Shown in pieces: positions 38,915 through 47,009 of a stretch of DNA of 64,000 bases (position 1 is its first letter; every line of letters begins with the position of its first letter). Where the stretch lies: assembly GCA_943788145.1 (NCBI GenBank), contig CALSPD010000027.1:1-64000 (forward strand). Reading direction: 5' to 3'. Position numbers and translations under genes: made by a program. The notes beneath the pieces were generated by a model. The model was not told the DNA's origin. It did not search any database and worked only from the letters and a program-made list of their open reading frames with translations. This DNA comes from an uncultured Flavobacteriales bacterium (GTDB taxonomy: Bacteria; Bacteroidota; Bacteroidia; Flavobacteriales_G; Salibacteraceae).

Positions 38915-39571
38915 ATGAAATTCTTCATCGATACGGCAAATTTGGCAGAGATTAAAGAGGCGAATGATCTGGGTATTTTAGATGGTGTTACCACTAATCC
39001 GAGCTTGATGGCTAAGGAGAAAATTGTTGGTTACGATGCCATACGACAACATTACATAGACATCTGTAATCTTGTGGAAGGTGATGTAAGTGCTGAGGTT
39101 ATATCTACTGATTTAAAAGGCATGATTCGCGAAGGCGAGGAACTGGCTGAGTTACACCCGAATATCGTGGTGAAGATTCCCATGATTAAGGATGGAATTA
39201 AAGCCTTGAATCACTTTTCTACCAAGGGCATCAGAACAAACTGCACCTTGCTCTTTTCGCCCGGACAAGGCTTGCTGGCGGCAAAGGCTGGGGCCACCTA
39301 TGTCTCGCCTTTTCTTGGAAGACTTGACGATATCAGTTCAGACGGACTGCAGCTCATAGCCGATTTGCGTCTGATTTACGACAATTACGGATTTGAAACA
39401 CAGATTCTTGCGGCTTCCATTCGTCATCCTATGCACATCGTTGAATGTGCTAAAATTGGGGCGGACGTTGCCACATGTCCTCTGCAACCCATTTTATCCT
39501 TATTGAATCATCCACTAACCGACTCTGGATTGGCTAAATTCTTGGCTGACCATAAAAAAGGAAATGCATAG
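38915..39571 (+). CDS. Transaldolase-family protein (fructose-6-phosphate aldolase type)
   Basis: 218-residue TIM-barrel enzyme of the short transaldolase/FSA subfamily. N-terminal [30 protein letters not shown], the Schiff-base Lys87 in [30 protein letters not shown] and the C-terminal [21 protein letters not shown] are all in place. The subfamily includes true transaldolases and fructose-6-phosphate aldolases, and the sequence does not settle which. It is followed 5 bp later by an Nramp-like transporter and is divergent from the LamG gene. Confidence 0.92.
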   Translation: MKFFIDTANLAEIKEANDLGILDGVTTNPSLMAKEKIVGYDAIRQHYIDICNLVEGDVSAEVISTDLKGMIREGEELAELHPNIVVKIPMIKDGIKALNHFSTKGIRTNCTLLFSPGQGLLAAKAGATYVSPFLGRLDDISSDGLQLIADLRLIYDNYGFETQILAASIRHPMHIVECAKIGADVATCPLQPILSLLNHPLTDSGLAKFLADHKKGNA

Positions 39572-39576
39572 GTGAA

Positions 39577-40839
39577 ATGACTGCCCTTCGCGACAAACTA
39601 GCCCTTTACGGTCCCGGATTGCTCTATGCCGGGGCAGCAGTTGGTGTTTCTCATTTGGTTCAAAGTACTCGAGCTGGAGCTGAGTTTGGCTTCCAACTGC
39701 TATGGGTTGTCCTCGTGATCAATGTGATTAAGTATCCAATTTTTGAAATCGGGCCTCGGTATGCTGCCGCAACTGGTACAACGCTACTGGATGGATATCG
39801 AAAAATTGGTAAATGGGCAGTTTACACCTATATGTTACTGAGCATTTCGACTATGTTCATCATCATGGGAGCCATATCACTTGTTACGGCCGGACTTTTT
39901 GTCCAATTTATAGGAATTGAGATGGATGCGCGCATTGTAGCTGTTTTGCTCCTTTCACTCTCTGTGCTTTTGCTGGGATTTGGTCGTTATTCAACCTTAG
40001 ATCGGTTTATGAAGGTGATCATTCTACTCTTGACTGCTTCAACTTTGTTCGCAGTCGGGCTAGCAATAGCTGAACCTTCCATTCGGCTCGAGGAATTTGA
40101 AACAACATTTGATTTTTCAAATTCCCTAAACGTCTTTTTCTTGGTGGCTCTGATTGGGTGGATGCCTGCTCCAATAGATATTAGCATTTGGCATTCCGTA
40201 TGGTCCATTTCTAAAATGAAGGAGCAAGGAGGATTAATTAACCTCAAAAATTCCTTAAACGACTTCAAGCTTGGTTATTGGGGAACAACCATTCTTGCTG
40301 CTGGTTTTTTATCTCTCGGAGCGCTGGTTTTATATGGAACGGGCAATGCCTTGGCTGAGGGAAGTATTCCGTTTTCTGCCCAATTGATAGGTATGTACAC
40401 CAACAACATTGGTCAATGGGCATTTCCCTTTATTGCATTGGCTGCATTCACGACCATGTTTAGCACCTTACTAACGTGTCTCGATGCATTTCCTCGAACA
40501 CTGAGAAAATCTACCAAGCTTATTTCCGCAGCTTTTTCATCACGGTCGCTTCATCAAAATCTATATTGGATTTGGATTGTCATCACCGCCTTTGGCACGT
40601 CAGTTATTCTCTTATTTTTCTCTTCGAGCATGCTTTCGCTCGTTGACTTAGCCACAACCATTTCATTTGTAGTTGCGCCAATTTTGGCCATCTTGAACTG
40701 GAAAGCGATGAATGATCCGGACATTCCAGAAAACTTGAAGCAACCAAAATACCTTCAGAAATTCCACTTGATTTCCATAGGATTATTAACGGCTTTTAGC
40801 CTTTGGTTTCTTTACACCAAGCTGTCGCTTTATCTTTAG
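39577..40839 (+). CDS. Nramp-fold transporter with altered metal-site motifs
   Basis: 420 residues, eleven predicted membrane helices in the Nramp arrangement (GPGLLYAGAAVG in TM1; GLALAI...; a long 2+7 inverted repeat). Canonical Nramp proteins carry DPGN in TM1 and MPHN in TM6. Here the TM1 position reads GVSHLVQSTRAGAEFG, with no DPGN, and the TM6 position reads GWMPAPIDIS, with MPAP in place of MPHN. Classical Mn/Fe transport is therefore doubtful; other substrates have been proposed for Nramp-related proteins lacking these residues. It is located in the inner membrane. It begins 5 bp after the transaldolase gene and is followed 15 bp later by a T9SS cargo gene. Confidence 0.82.
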   Translation: MTALRDKLALYGPGLLYAGAAVGVSHLVQSTRAGAEFGFQLLWVVLVINVIKYPIFEIGPRYAAATGTTLLDGYRKIGKWAVYTYMLLSISTMFIIMGAISLVTAGLFVQFIGIEMDARIVAVLLLSLSVLLLGFGRYSTLDRFMKVIILLLTASTLFAVGLAIAEPSIRLEEFETTFDFSNSLNVFFLVALIGWMPAPIDISIWHSVWSISKMKEQGGLINLKNSLNDFKLGYWGTTILAAGFLSLGALVLYGTGNALAEGSIPFSAQLIGMYTNNIGQWAFPFIALAAFTTMFSTLLTCLDAFPRTLRKSTKLISAAFSSRSLHQNLYWIWIVITAFGTSVILLFFSSSMLSLVDLATTISFVVAPILAILNWKAMNDPDIPENLKQPKYLQKFHLISIGLLTAFSLWFLYTKLSLYL

Positions 40840-40854
40840 CCTCCAAATTCGAAC

Positions 40855-42768
40855 ATGATGCGCATATTCATATCCCTCTTTTTGATTCTCCCAATGAGTC
40901 TTTTTGCTCAAAATGTAACATACAAGGCTGAGAAGCGCATCATAACCGATTCATGGACAGTAAGTCCAGCTATGTTCGAAGATGACATGGACGTATCGAT
41001 AAAACATGTTGTAGCTCCTTTTCCAAGTGGTGAGGGCGATCGGCAATTTTTGATCAAACAAAAAGCGAAGTCTGCCGTCATGTTTCCACGAACAGAGAGC
41101 GCACAGCATGCGGCACGAGATGCACGAGCAGCTGGTGATTCCTTGATGGTTATGGACAGCTTTGCCGTCCGTTTCTTTCTGAATGATTTCATCATGACGG
41201 GAGGCACACCAAACGACAACACCCTGGCTATTTCCAATGAAGGAAAATTGATTGCATCCTTCAATAGTCAACTTTGGGGTTATGATATAGAAGCCGACAC
41301 CTTCCTGTTTAAGTCAAACAATCCGCATCCGAGTTTCAATCAATTTGTAGGAAACTACACGTCAAGTGGTCTCACCATTGGATCTAGCGCATTTGATCCA
41401 AAACTGTTCTATCATCCAGGTCGTGATCGTTTTGTTTTTCTTTTTCTAACTGACGGACAAGACACCCTGAATAGCTCCACAGTTATTGCCTTTTCGAGCA
41501 CAAACAATCCTTCCGATGATTGGTATGCATATCGATTGGATGGAAATCCCTTTTTGGATGGAACCTGGACTGATTATCCGCAAATCGCCTTAAACGATCA
41601 TTCGTTGTATTTAACTTTAAACCAACTTTCGGGACCATCTTGGGTGGCAGACTTTGATCAAACCATCATTTGGCAATTGGATTTAGATGCAGCCTTTAGT
41701 GGAGAATCGACCTTGCCAACAACTATTCACAGTGGTTTTGCGCACGATGGTAAAAGCCTTCGTTATTTGCGTCCAGTGAAAACGGCCTTTGGGCCGGAAG
41801 GTGAAAACATGTACTTCATTTCAAATCGACCTCGGGCAATTCAGAATGATTCGATTTGGATCATCGAGTTGACAGGCGATGTGGATAACGCATCCATCGT
41901 AAATCAAACGTTGGTACAGTCAGACATCAGTTATGGCATTCCGCCATACGCTCATCAAGCAGCTGGACACACGTTTTGGACAAATGATGCACGACCATTG
42001 GGTGCCATGCGCATCCAAAACGAAATTCACTTTGTGGGCAACACCATTAATTCAGAAAATGGTTTAGCGGGCATCTTTCATGGTGTGATTAAGGACGTTA
42101 CTAACCCGACCGTTACGGGTAAAATTATTTCAGATGATGTGCTCGAATTTGGATTTCCCAATATTGAATTCATGGGCTTAACCGAAACCGATCGCGATAT
42201 GATCATCAGTTTCAACCATACTTCCCCGGTTGATTTTGCTGGAAATGCAGCTGTTTATGTCAATGATGATGGCGAACACGGGCCAACACAACTGCTTAAA
42301 AAAGGAACAACTTACGTTGACATGATTTCCCAAGCGTTTGATGTGAATGAGCGCTGGGGCGATTATATCGGCCTACAACGGCAATATAGCAAGGTAGCCA
42401 CCGCTTGGGTGGCCGGTTATGTGAGCTATGGTAATAAACGAAACGGTACTTGGATTACAGAAGTGGCAACGCCCAAAAACGGTCCAACGGGCGTTTCAAG
42501 TGTCGAAGCGATACGCAAACCAATTTTGTTTCCAAATCCAACAGCCGAGTTTGTTGCATTTGAATTTGATCTGGAAAATTCGGCTTATGTTTCTGTGCAA
42601 CTTTTTGATATGAAAGGAAATTTAGTGCGCGATCTGAGCCGTGGAAATGTGAAACAAGGAAAAAACGTACTAAAATTCAATATTCAAACCTTGCCAGCTG
42701 GGATTTACAACCTTCGAATGACCAGTAATGGTGGCGTTTTATTGTCTGAAAAAGTCGTTAGGAATTAA
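40855..42768 (+). CDS. T9SS type A cargo protein, probable beta-propeller
   Basis: 637 residues. The signal peptide (MMRIFISLFLILPMSLFAQ) precedes about 520 residues rich in short beta strands and Asp/Gly turns (VGNYTSSGLTIGSSAFDPKL, DRFVFLFLTDGQD, GTWTDYPQIALNDHSLYLTL), suggesting a beta-propeller. The last 80 residues are a type A sorting domain: KPILFPNPTAEFVAFEFD, SVQLFDMKGNLVRDL, LPAGIYNLRM and a final EKVVRN. It would be exported by T9SS and released or anchored at the surface. Catalytic residues are not recognised. Confidence 0.85.
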   Translation: MMRIFISLFLILPMSLFAQNVTYKAEKRIITDSWTVSPAMFEDDMDVSIKHVVAPFPSGEGDRQFLIKQKAKSAVMFPRTESAQHAARDARAAGDSLMVMDSFAVRFFLNDFIMTGGTPNDNTLAISNEGKLIASFNSQLWGYDIEADTFLFKSNNPHPSFNQFVGNYTSSGLTIGSSAFDPKLFYHPGRDRFVFLFLTDGQDTLNSSTVIAFSSTNNPSDDWYAYRLDGNPFLDGTWTDYPQIALNDHSLYLTLNQLSGPSWVADFDQTIIWQLDLDAAFSGESTLPTTIHSGFAHDGKSLRYLRPVKTAFGPEGENMYFISNRPRAIQNDSIWIIELTGDVDNASIVNQTLVQSDISYGIPPYAHQAAGHTFWTNDARPLGAMRIQNEIHFVGNTINSENGLAGIFHGVIKDVTNPTVTGKIISDDVLEFGFPNIEFMGLTETDRDMIISFNHTSPVDFAGNAAVYVNDDGEHGPTQLLKKGTTYVDMISQAFDVNERWGDYIGLQRQYSKVATAWVAGYVSYGNKRNGTWITEVATPKNGPTGVSSVEAIRKPILFPNPTAEFVAFEFDLENSAYVSVQLFDMKGNLVRDLSRGNVKQGKNVLKFNIQTLPAGIYNLRMTSNGGVLLSEKVVRN

Positions 42769-42803
42769 TCGCTGAAATTATTTCTATCAGGCAGGGGCGA
42801 ATG

Positions 42804-42811
42804 TACATTTG
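42804..42811 (+). promoter_or_regulatory. -7 box of the ABC-F gene
   Basis: TACATTTG, exact TAnnTTTG, ends 6 bp before the GTG at 42818. The transcript would start at or next to the initiation codon, i.e. nearly leaderless. Confidence 0.5.
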
Positions 42812-42817
42812 CACCCC

Positions 42818-44791
42818 GTGATAAGTCTCAATAATATTTCTGTTTCCTTCAGTGGAATTGACCTTTTTAAAGAAGTTTCGCTCGTTATAAATGAGCGAGA
42901 TCGCATCGGTCTGGTTGGTAAAAATGGCGTTGGAAAAAGTACGCTGCTAAAAATAATTCTTGGTTTTCAGGAAGCGGATAGCGGTTCGGTCGTTATTCCG
43001 GATGGGCGAAAAATCGGCTATCTGCCCCAAGAAATGGTTTTTGAGGGAAACCAAACCATTTGGACAGAGACGCTTCGTGCCTTTCATGAGGTGAATGCAT
43101 TAAAAGCAAGGGAAGCACAAATCCAAAAGGAGTTGATCGAGCGAACCGACTATGAATCCGATTCGTATCATCAAATCATTGATGAATTAGGAACGCTTCA
43201 CATGCGTTTGGATATTATCGATGATGGTAAAGGTGAGCAAAAGGCAGAGCGCATTTTATTGGGATTAGGCTTTAAACGAGAAGAGTTTGATCGATTGATT
43301 TCTGAGTTTAGTGGTGGTTGGCAAATGCGTGTGGAGCTGGCCAAACTGATTCTTCAAGCCCCAGATTTGTTGCTGCTCGATGAGCCGACAAACCACCTGG
43401 ATATTGACTCTATCATGTGGTTAGAAGATTTCTTCATGGACTATCCGGGTGCCATCATGATGATTTCGCACGATAGAATGTTTTTAGATAACATCACAAA
43501 TCGGACAGTAGAAATTGTGAAGGGTCGGATTTACGATTATAGCGTAAGTTATTCCAAGTTCGTGTTGATTCGACAAGACAGAATTGAGCAACAAAAAGCT
43601 GCTTTTGATAATCAGCAGCAATACATAAAACAACAGGAGCGATTCATTGAGCGCTTTAAGGCTAAGGCTTCAAAAGCGAAGCAAGCCCAAAGTAAAATGA
43701 AGCAGCTCGATAAGCTTGATCGAGTGGAAGTGGATGAAACGGATAAGTCGTCCATTCAGTTTCGTTTTCCGCCTGCTCCAAGATCGGGAGATGTGGCTGT
43801 GAAAGCGCGAAGTTCTTCCAAAGCTTATGGGAAGAAAACCATTTTCTCGGGCGTAGATTTTGACATTTTTCGAGGGGAACGTGTGGCATTTGTTGGGAAA
43901 AATGGTCAAGGTAAATCGACTATGATCAAGATGATTGTAGGTGACGAACATGGAACGGGCGAATTGATTACAGGTTACAATGTGGAAGTGGGCTACTACG
44001 CTCAGATTCAAGAAAAGACCTTAAATCCAGAAGATACAGTCGAGAAAGTTATCGAGAACGAAGCCACAGGAGAAAACGCCAAGATTCACAAGGTGCGCGG
44101 CCTTTTGGGAGCCTTCTTGTTTGGTTCCGAAGATTACAACAAGAAAGTGAAAGTATTGAGCGGTGGAGAAAAGAGTCGATTGGCGCTAGCAAAACTTCTT
44201 CTTCGAGAATGTAATTTGTTAATCCTCGATGAGCCAACCAATCACCTTGACATTAGCGCAAAAGAGGTGTTGAAAAAAGCCTTGATTGATTACAATGGAA
44301 CCTTGATTGTAGTTAGTCACGATAGAGATTTCTTGCAAGGCCTAACTGATCGAACATTTGAGTTTAAAGAAGGCCGTGTGAAAGAGCACATCGGAACGAT
44401 AGATGACTTCTTGGGCGCGTATAAAATTCAGTCTTTCCGTGAATTTGAAAGCGAGAAGAAGGTAGAAGCAGCAAAAGAAAAAGCCAAGGAAGAAGCTCAA
44501 ATGGCCGATTCAAACTCAGGTTTGAGCAACAAGGACAAACGAGAAATGGAAAAAGAGTTGAAGCGCCTCAAAAACACCCTCGGTTCACTAGAAAGGAAAA
44601 TTGAAACTAAGGAGAAAGAGATAGCCGACCTCGAAACCTTATTGGCCGACCCCAAGGCAATAGCTGATCCCGCAAATGGCGATGTGTTTTTTAAGCATTC
44701 GGAATTGCAAAAAAAGCTCGAAGAATACATGCATCGATGGGAGAAAACGGGTGAAGAAATCGACACTATGGTGCAAACACTTAATGATTGA
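42818..44791 (+). CDS. ABC-F family ATPase
   Basis: 657 residues from GTG at 42818 (MISLNNISVSF, the family's usual N-terminus); a TTG 9 bp earlier lies within the promoter box. Two ABC cassettes without membrane helices. The first Walker A is GLVGKNGVGKSTLLK, with signature FSGGWQMRVELAK and Walker B LLLLDEPTNHLDI. The second has FVGKNGQGKSTMIK, VLSGGEKSRLALAK and NLLILDEPTNHLDI. The inter-domain P-site tRNA-interaction linker (about 245-320) is charged. The C-terminal coiled coil (about 560-657) resembles YheS/Uup. ABC-F proteins act on ribosomes to relieve stalling or confer antibiotic protection. Confidence 0.93.
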   Translation: MISLNNISVSFSGIDLFKEVSLVINERDRIGLVGKNGVGKSTLLKIILGFQEADSGSVVIPDGRKIGYLPQEMVFEGNQTIWTETLRAFHEVNALKAREAQIQKELIERTDYESDSYHQIIDELGTLHMRLDIIDDGKGEQKAERILLGLGFKREEFDRLISEFSGGWQMRVELAKLILQAPDLLLLDEPTNHLDIDSIMWLEDFFMDYPGAIMMISHDRMFLDNITNRTVEIVKGRIYDYSVSYSKFVLIRQDRIEQQKAAFDNQQQYIKQQERFIERFKAKASKAKQAQSKMKQLDKLDRVEVDETDKSSIQFRFPPAPRSGDVAVKARSSSKAYGKKTIFSGVDFDIFRGERVAFVGKNGQGKSTMIKMIVGDEHGTGELITGYNVEVGYYAQIQEKTLNPEDTVEKVIENEATGENAKIHKVRGLLGAFLFGSEDYNKKVKVLSGGEKSRLALAKLLLRECNLLILDEPTNHLDISAKEVLKKALIDYNGTLIVVSHDRDFLQGLTDRTFEFKEGRVKEHIGTIDDFLGAYKIQSFREFESEKKVEAAKEKAKEEAQMADSNSGLSNKDKREMEKELKRLKNTLGSLERKIETKEKEIADLETLLADPKAIADPANGDVFFKHSELQKKLEEYMHRWEKTGEEIDTMVQTLND

Positions 44792-44885
44792 AAACCGTTT
44801 GATTTGTAATCGATTATTGGTTAATTGATTTCTTTTTACCTTGAAACGCCTTATTAGGCAAGCGCTTATCAGTAGTTCTTCACGA

Positions 44886-46946
44886 ATGATTCGAATATTA
44901 ATCTTCATTTTCTTCATTGCCGGGTTTTCACGGAATGTGCATGCCCAAGGAAATTTTGTGAAGAATGGCGGGTTTGATACCTTATCGCCTTGTCCGTCTG
45001 GTTTGTCTCAAATTTATCAGGCATCGTGGAATTTACCGACACTTCATGCTGGTTCGAGTGACCTTTTTAACGTTTGTGCCACCAATGCCAGCGTTGGCGT
45101 ACCGTCAAATTTTAGAGCCAATAATTGTCCAGCTTTTAATGGTGGAGGCTATGTTGGGGGCTATCTTTATTTGAATGCATCAACGTATAAAGAATACATA
45201 TGCGACACACTTAAAGCACCTCTAGTTGCTGGGCGCATATACATCGTTTCCTTTATGTATAAGTTGGCTGATATGGCGGCTCTGGCAACGGATGATCTGG
45301 GGTTTTATTTAAGCGTAAATTATCCTGCAGGAAACACATATGGTGCGCTTGGTGTGGTTCCAACATCGCAAAATACTTCAGGAAATTTTTTGACCGATCA
45401 AGTCAACTGGCAGCTCTATACAGACACTATTGTGGCTTTGGGAGGAGAAGAATACATCACGCTTGGTGGTTTTGATAGTATTTCCAATTCGATTGTTTTG
45501 GATAGCACCTCAACCAATGGTTGGGCTTATTACTATTATGACAGCGTGAGCATCTATGAGTTTTATGGAATAGAACAACCGGACATTTGTCTGGGTGAAA
45601 CGGCTTTCCCTGAAGTTGATACTGCAGGAGTCGATTCATTGTATTGGGATTTCGATGATCCCAGTTCTGGTGCATTAAACAATTCAACGCTATTTTTCCC
45701 GCAACACCTATATCAAGATTCTGGAACTTATACGATTAAAGTTGTTCGATTCTTTGGTTCGGTGACGGATACTTTAGAAACGACATTTCAAGTTTATCCG
45801 CGTCAGTCTATTCAATTAGGATTGGATACATTGCTTTGCCGTGAAGCAGAATTTACGCTGTATGCCTCGCAACCCTTTTCCAATTTCCTGTGGCAAGATT
45901 TAAGCACTGCTGACAGCTTTGTCGTTGATGGCGACACGGTGGTTTATGTTACTGTGTTTGGAGCCTGTGATACTGTTTCAGACACCCTGCGAATTATGTA
46001 TGATGATTCCATTCGTTTTGATCTCGGTCCTGACACAACCTTGTGTGGAGGAAGCAATTATCTCCTGGATTCAAAAATTGATGTACGAGCTCAATTACTT
46101 TGGTCAACAGGAGATACAACTTTAGCTTTAAATGTGTTAGAAAGCGGCACTTACACTTTAAACGCCCAAAATGCGTGTGGGGCAGAAAATGACACAGTAA
46201 AGATTATTTTCAAACCGATTCCATCGTCCGTTCTCTTACCCGCAGATACGGTTAATTGCTTTGATAATGCCATCGTGTTGACTCGACCCGATTTAGATAG
46301 CACGACTTACGTTTGGAGCGATTCCACCAAGAAAAAGACCTACACGGTTGACACGACAGAGACGGTTTGGTTAGCAGCATTTAATGATTGTGGGATTACC
46401 GTTGACACGATGCGAATTGTTTTCAATGGTGAGATAGAGTCAGATTTAGGTAGCGATACCATCATTTGCAATCTAGATTCTCTTGTGCTAAATGCACATC
46501 AAAATGGCGCGACCTATGTCTGGAATACGGGTGATACAGCCGACTCTATCGTAGCTAGCACCAAAAGCCAATTGTATATAGTCACCATTACATTACGCGA
46601 ATGTCAAACCATCGAATCCAAGCGAGTCGATTTGTCTGATGTGTTTTGTCCGAGTATTGATTGCCGCCTACAAACCATGAATGTGTTCACGCCAAACGCA
46701 GACGGTGTTAATGACATTTGGCGTGCTACAAGTGATTGTGAAATCCTATCCTACCAATTGAATATTTATAACCGTTGGGGACAACTAGTCCATTCCAGCG
46801 CCAATGCCGAATTTGGTTGGGATGGCTTTATTGATGGCGTACCAGCTTCAGAAGGGACATACTTTTTTGAACTTCAATTCCGAGACACGGTTGTGGTAGA
46901 TGTCGATCGACAGGGTTTTAAGGGTTTTCTGACGCTGATACGTTAA
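44886..46946 (+). CDS. T9SS type B surface protein 1 of tandem family
   Basis: 686 residues from the ATG at 44886 (signal MIRILIFIFFIAGFSRNVHAQ); a longer frame adds 15 polar residues. N-terminal domain (about 25-225) is jelly-roll-like (GNFVKNGGFDTLSPCPSG, VSFMYKLADMAAL). A PKD domain (about 235-315) and three or four Ig-like repeats with the LGxDTxxC pattern follow. The C-terminal gliding-associated domain reads NVFTPNADGVNDIWRA, IYNRWGQLVHSS, GWDGFIDGVPASEGTYFFEL. The last 360 residues align without gaps with the three following genes but are more diverged at DNA level, and the N-terminal domain is unrelated to theirs. Confidence 0.88.
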   Translation: MIRILIFIFFIAGFSRNVHAQGNFVKNGGFDTLSPCPSGLSQIYQASWNLPTLHAGSSDLFNVCATNASVGVPSNFRANNCPAFNGGGYVGGYLYLNASTYKEYICDTLKAPLVAGRIYIVSFMYKLADMAALATDDLGFYLSVNYPAGNTYGALGVVPTSQNTSGNFLTDQVNWQLYTDTIVALGGEEYITLGGFDSISNSIVLDSTSTNGWAYYYYDSVSIYEFYGIEQPDICLGETAFPEVDTAGVDSLYWDFDDPSSGALNNSTLFFPQHLYQDSGTYTIKVVRFFGSVTDTLETTFQVYPRQSIQLGLDTLLCREAEFTLYASQPFSNFLWQDLSTADSFVVDGDTVVYVTVFGACDTVSDTLRIMYDDSIRFDLGPDTTLCGGSNYLLDSKIDVRAQLLWSTGDTTLALNVLESGTYTLNAQNACGAENDTVKIIFKPIPSSVLLPADTVNCFDNAIVLTRPDLDSTTYVWSDSTKKKTYTVDTTETVWLAAFNDCGITVDTMRIVFNGEIESDLGSDTIICNLDSLVLNAHQNGATYVWNTGDTADSIVASTKSQLYIVTITLRECQTIESKRVDLSDVFCPSIDCRLQTMNVFTPNADGVNDIWRATSDCEILSYQLNIYNRWGQLVHSSANAEFGWDGFIDGVPASEGTYFFELQFRDTVVVDVDRQGFKGFLTLIR

Positions 46947-47009
46947 CAACTAGTTCGTGTTTTTTGGTCGAAACATGCCACTTTTGCTCGAAAACTGCGT
47001 CTCCATACC
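46947..47009 (+). promoter_or_regulatory. 63-bp repeated intergenic region with promoter, copy 1
   Basis: This region and those at 49494 and 52038 are all exactly 63 bp and largely identical. Each contains CACTTTTG (46979-46986 here), one mismatch from TAnnTTTG, placed 23 bp before the ATG. Each paralogue may therefore have its own copy of one promoter. Confidence 0.5.
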
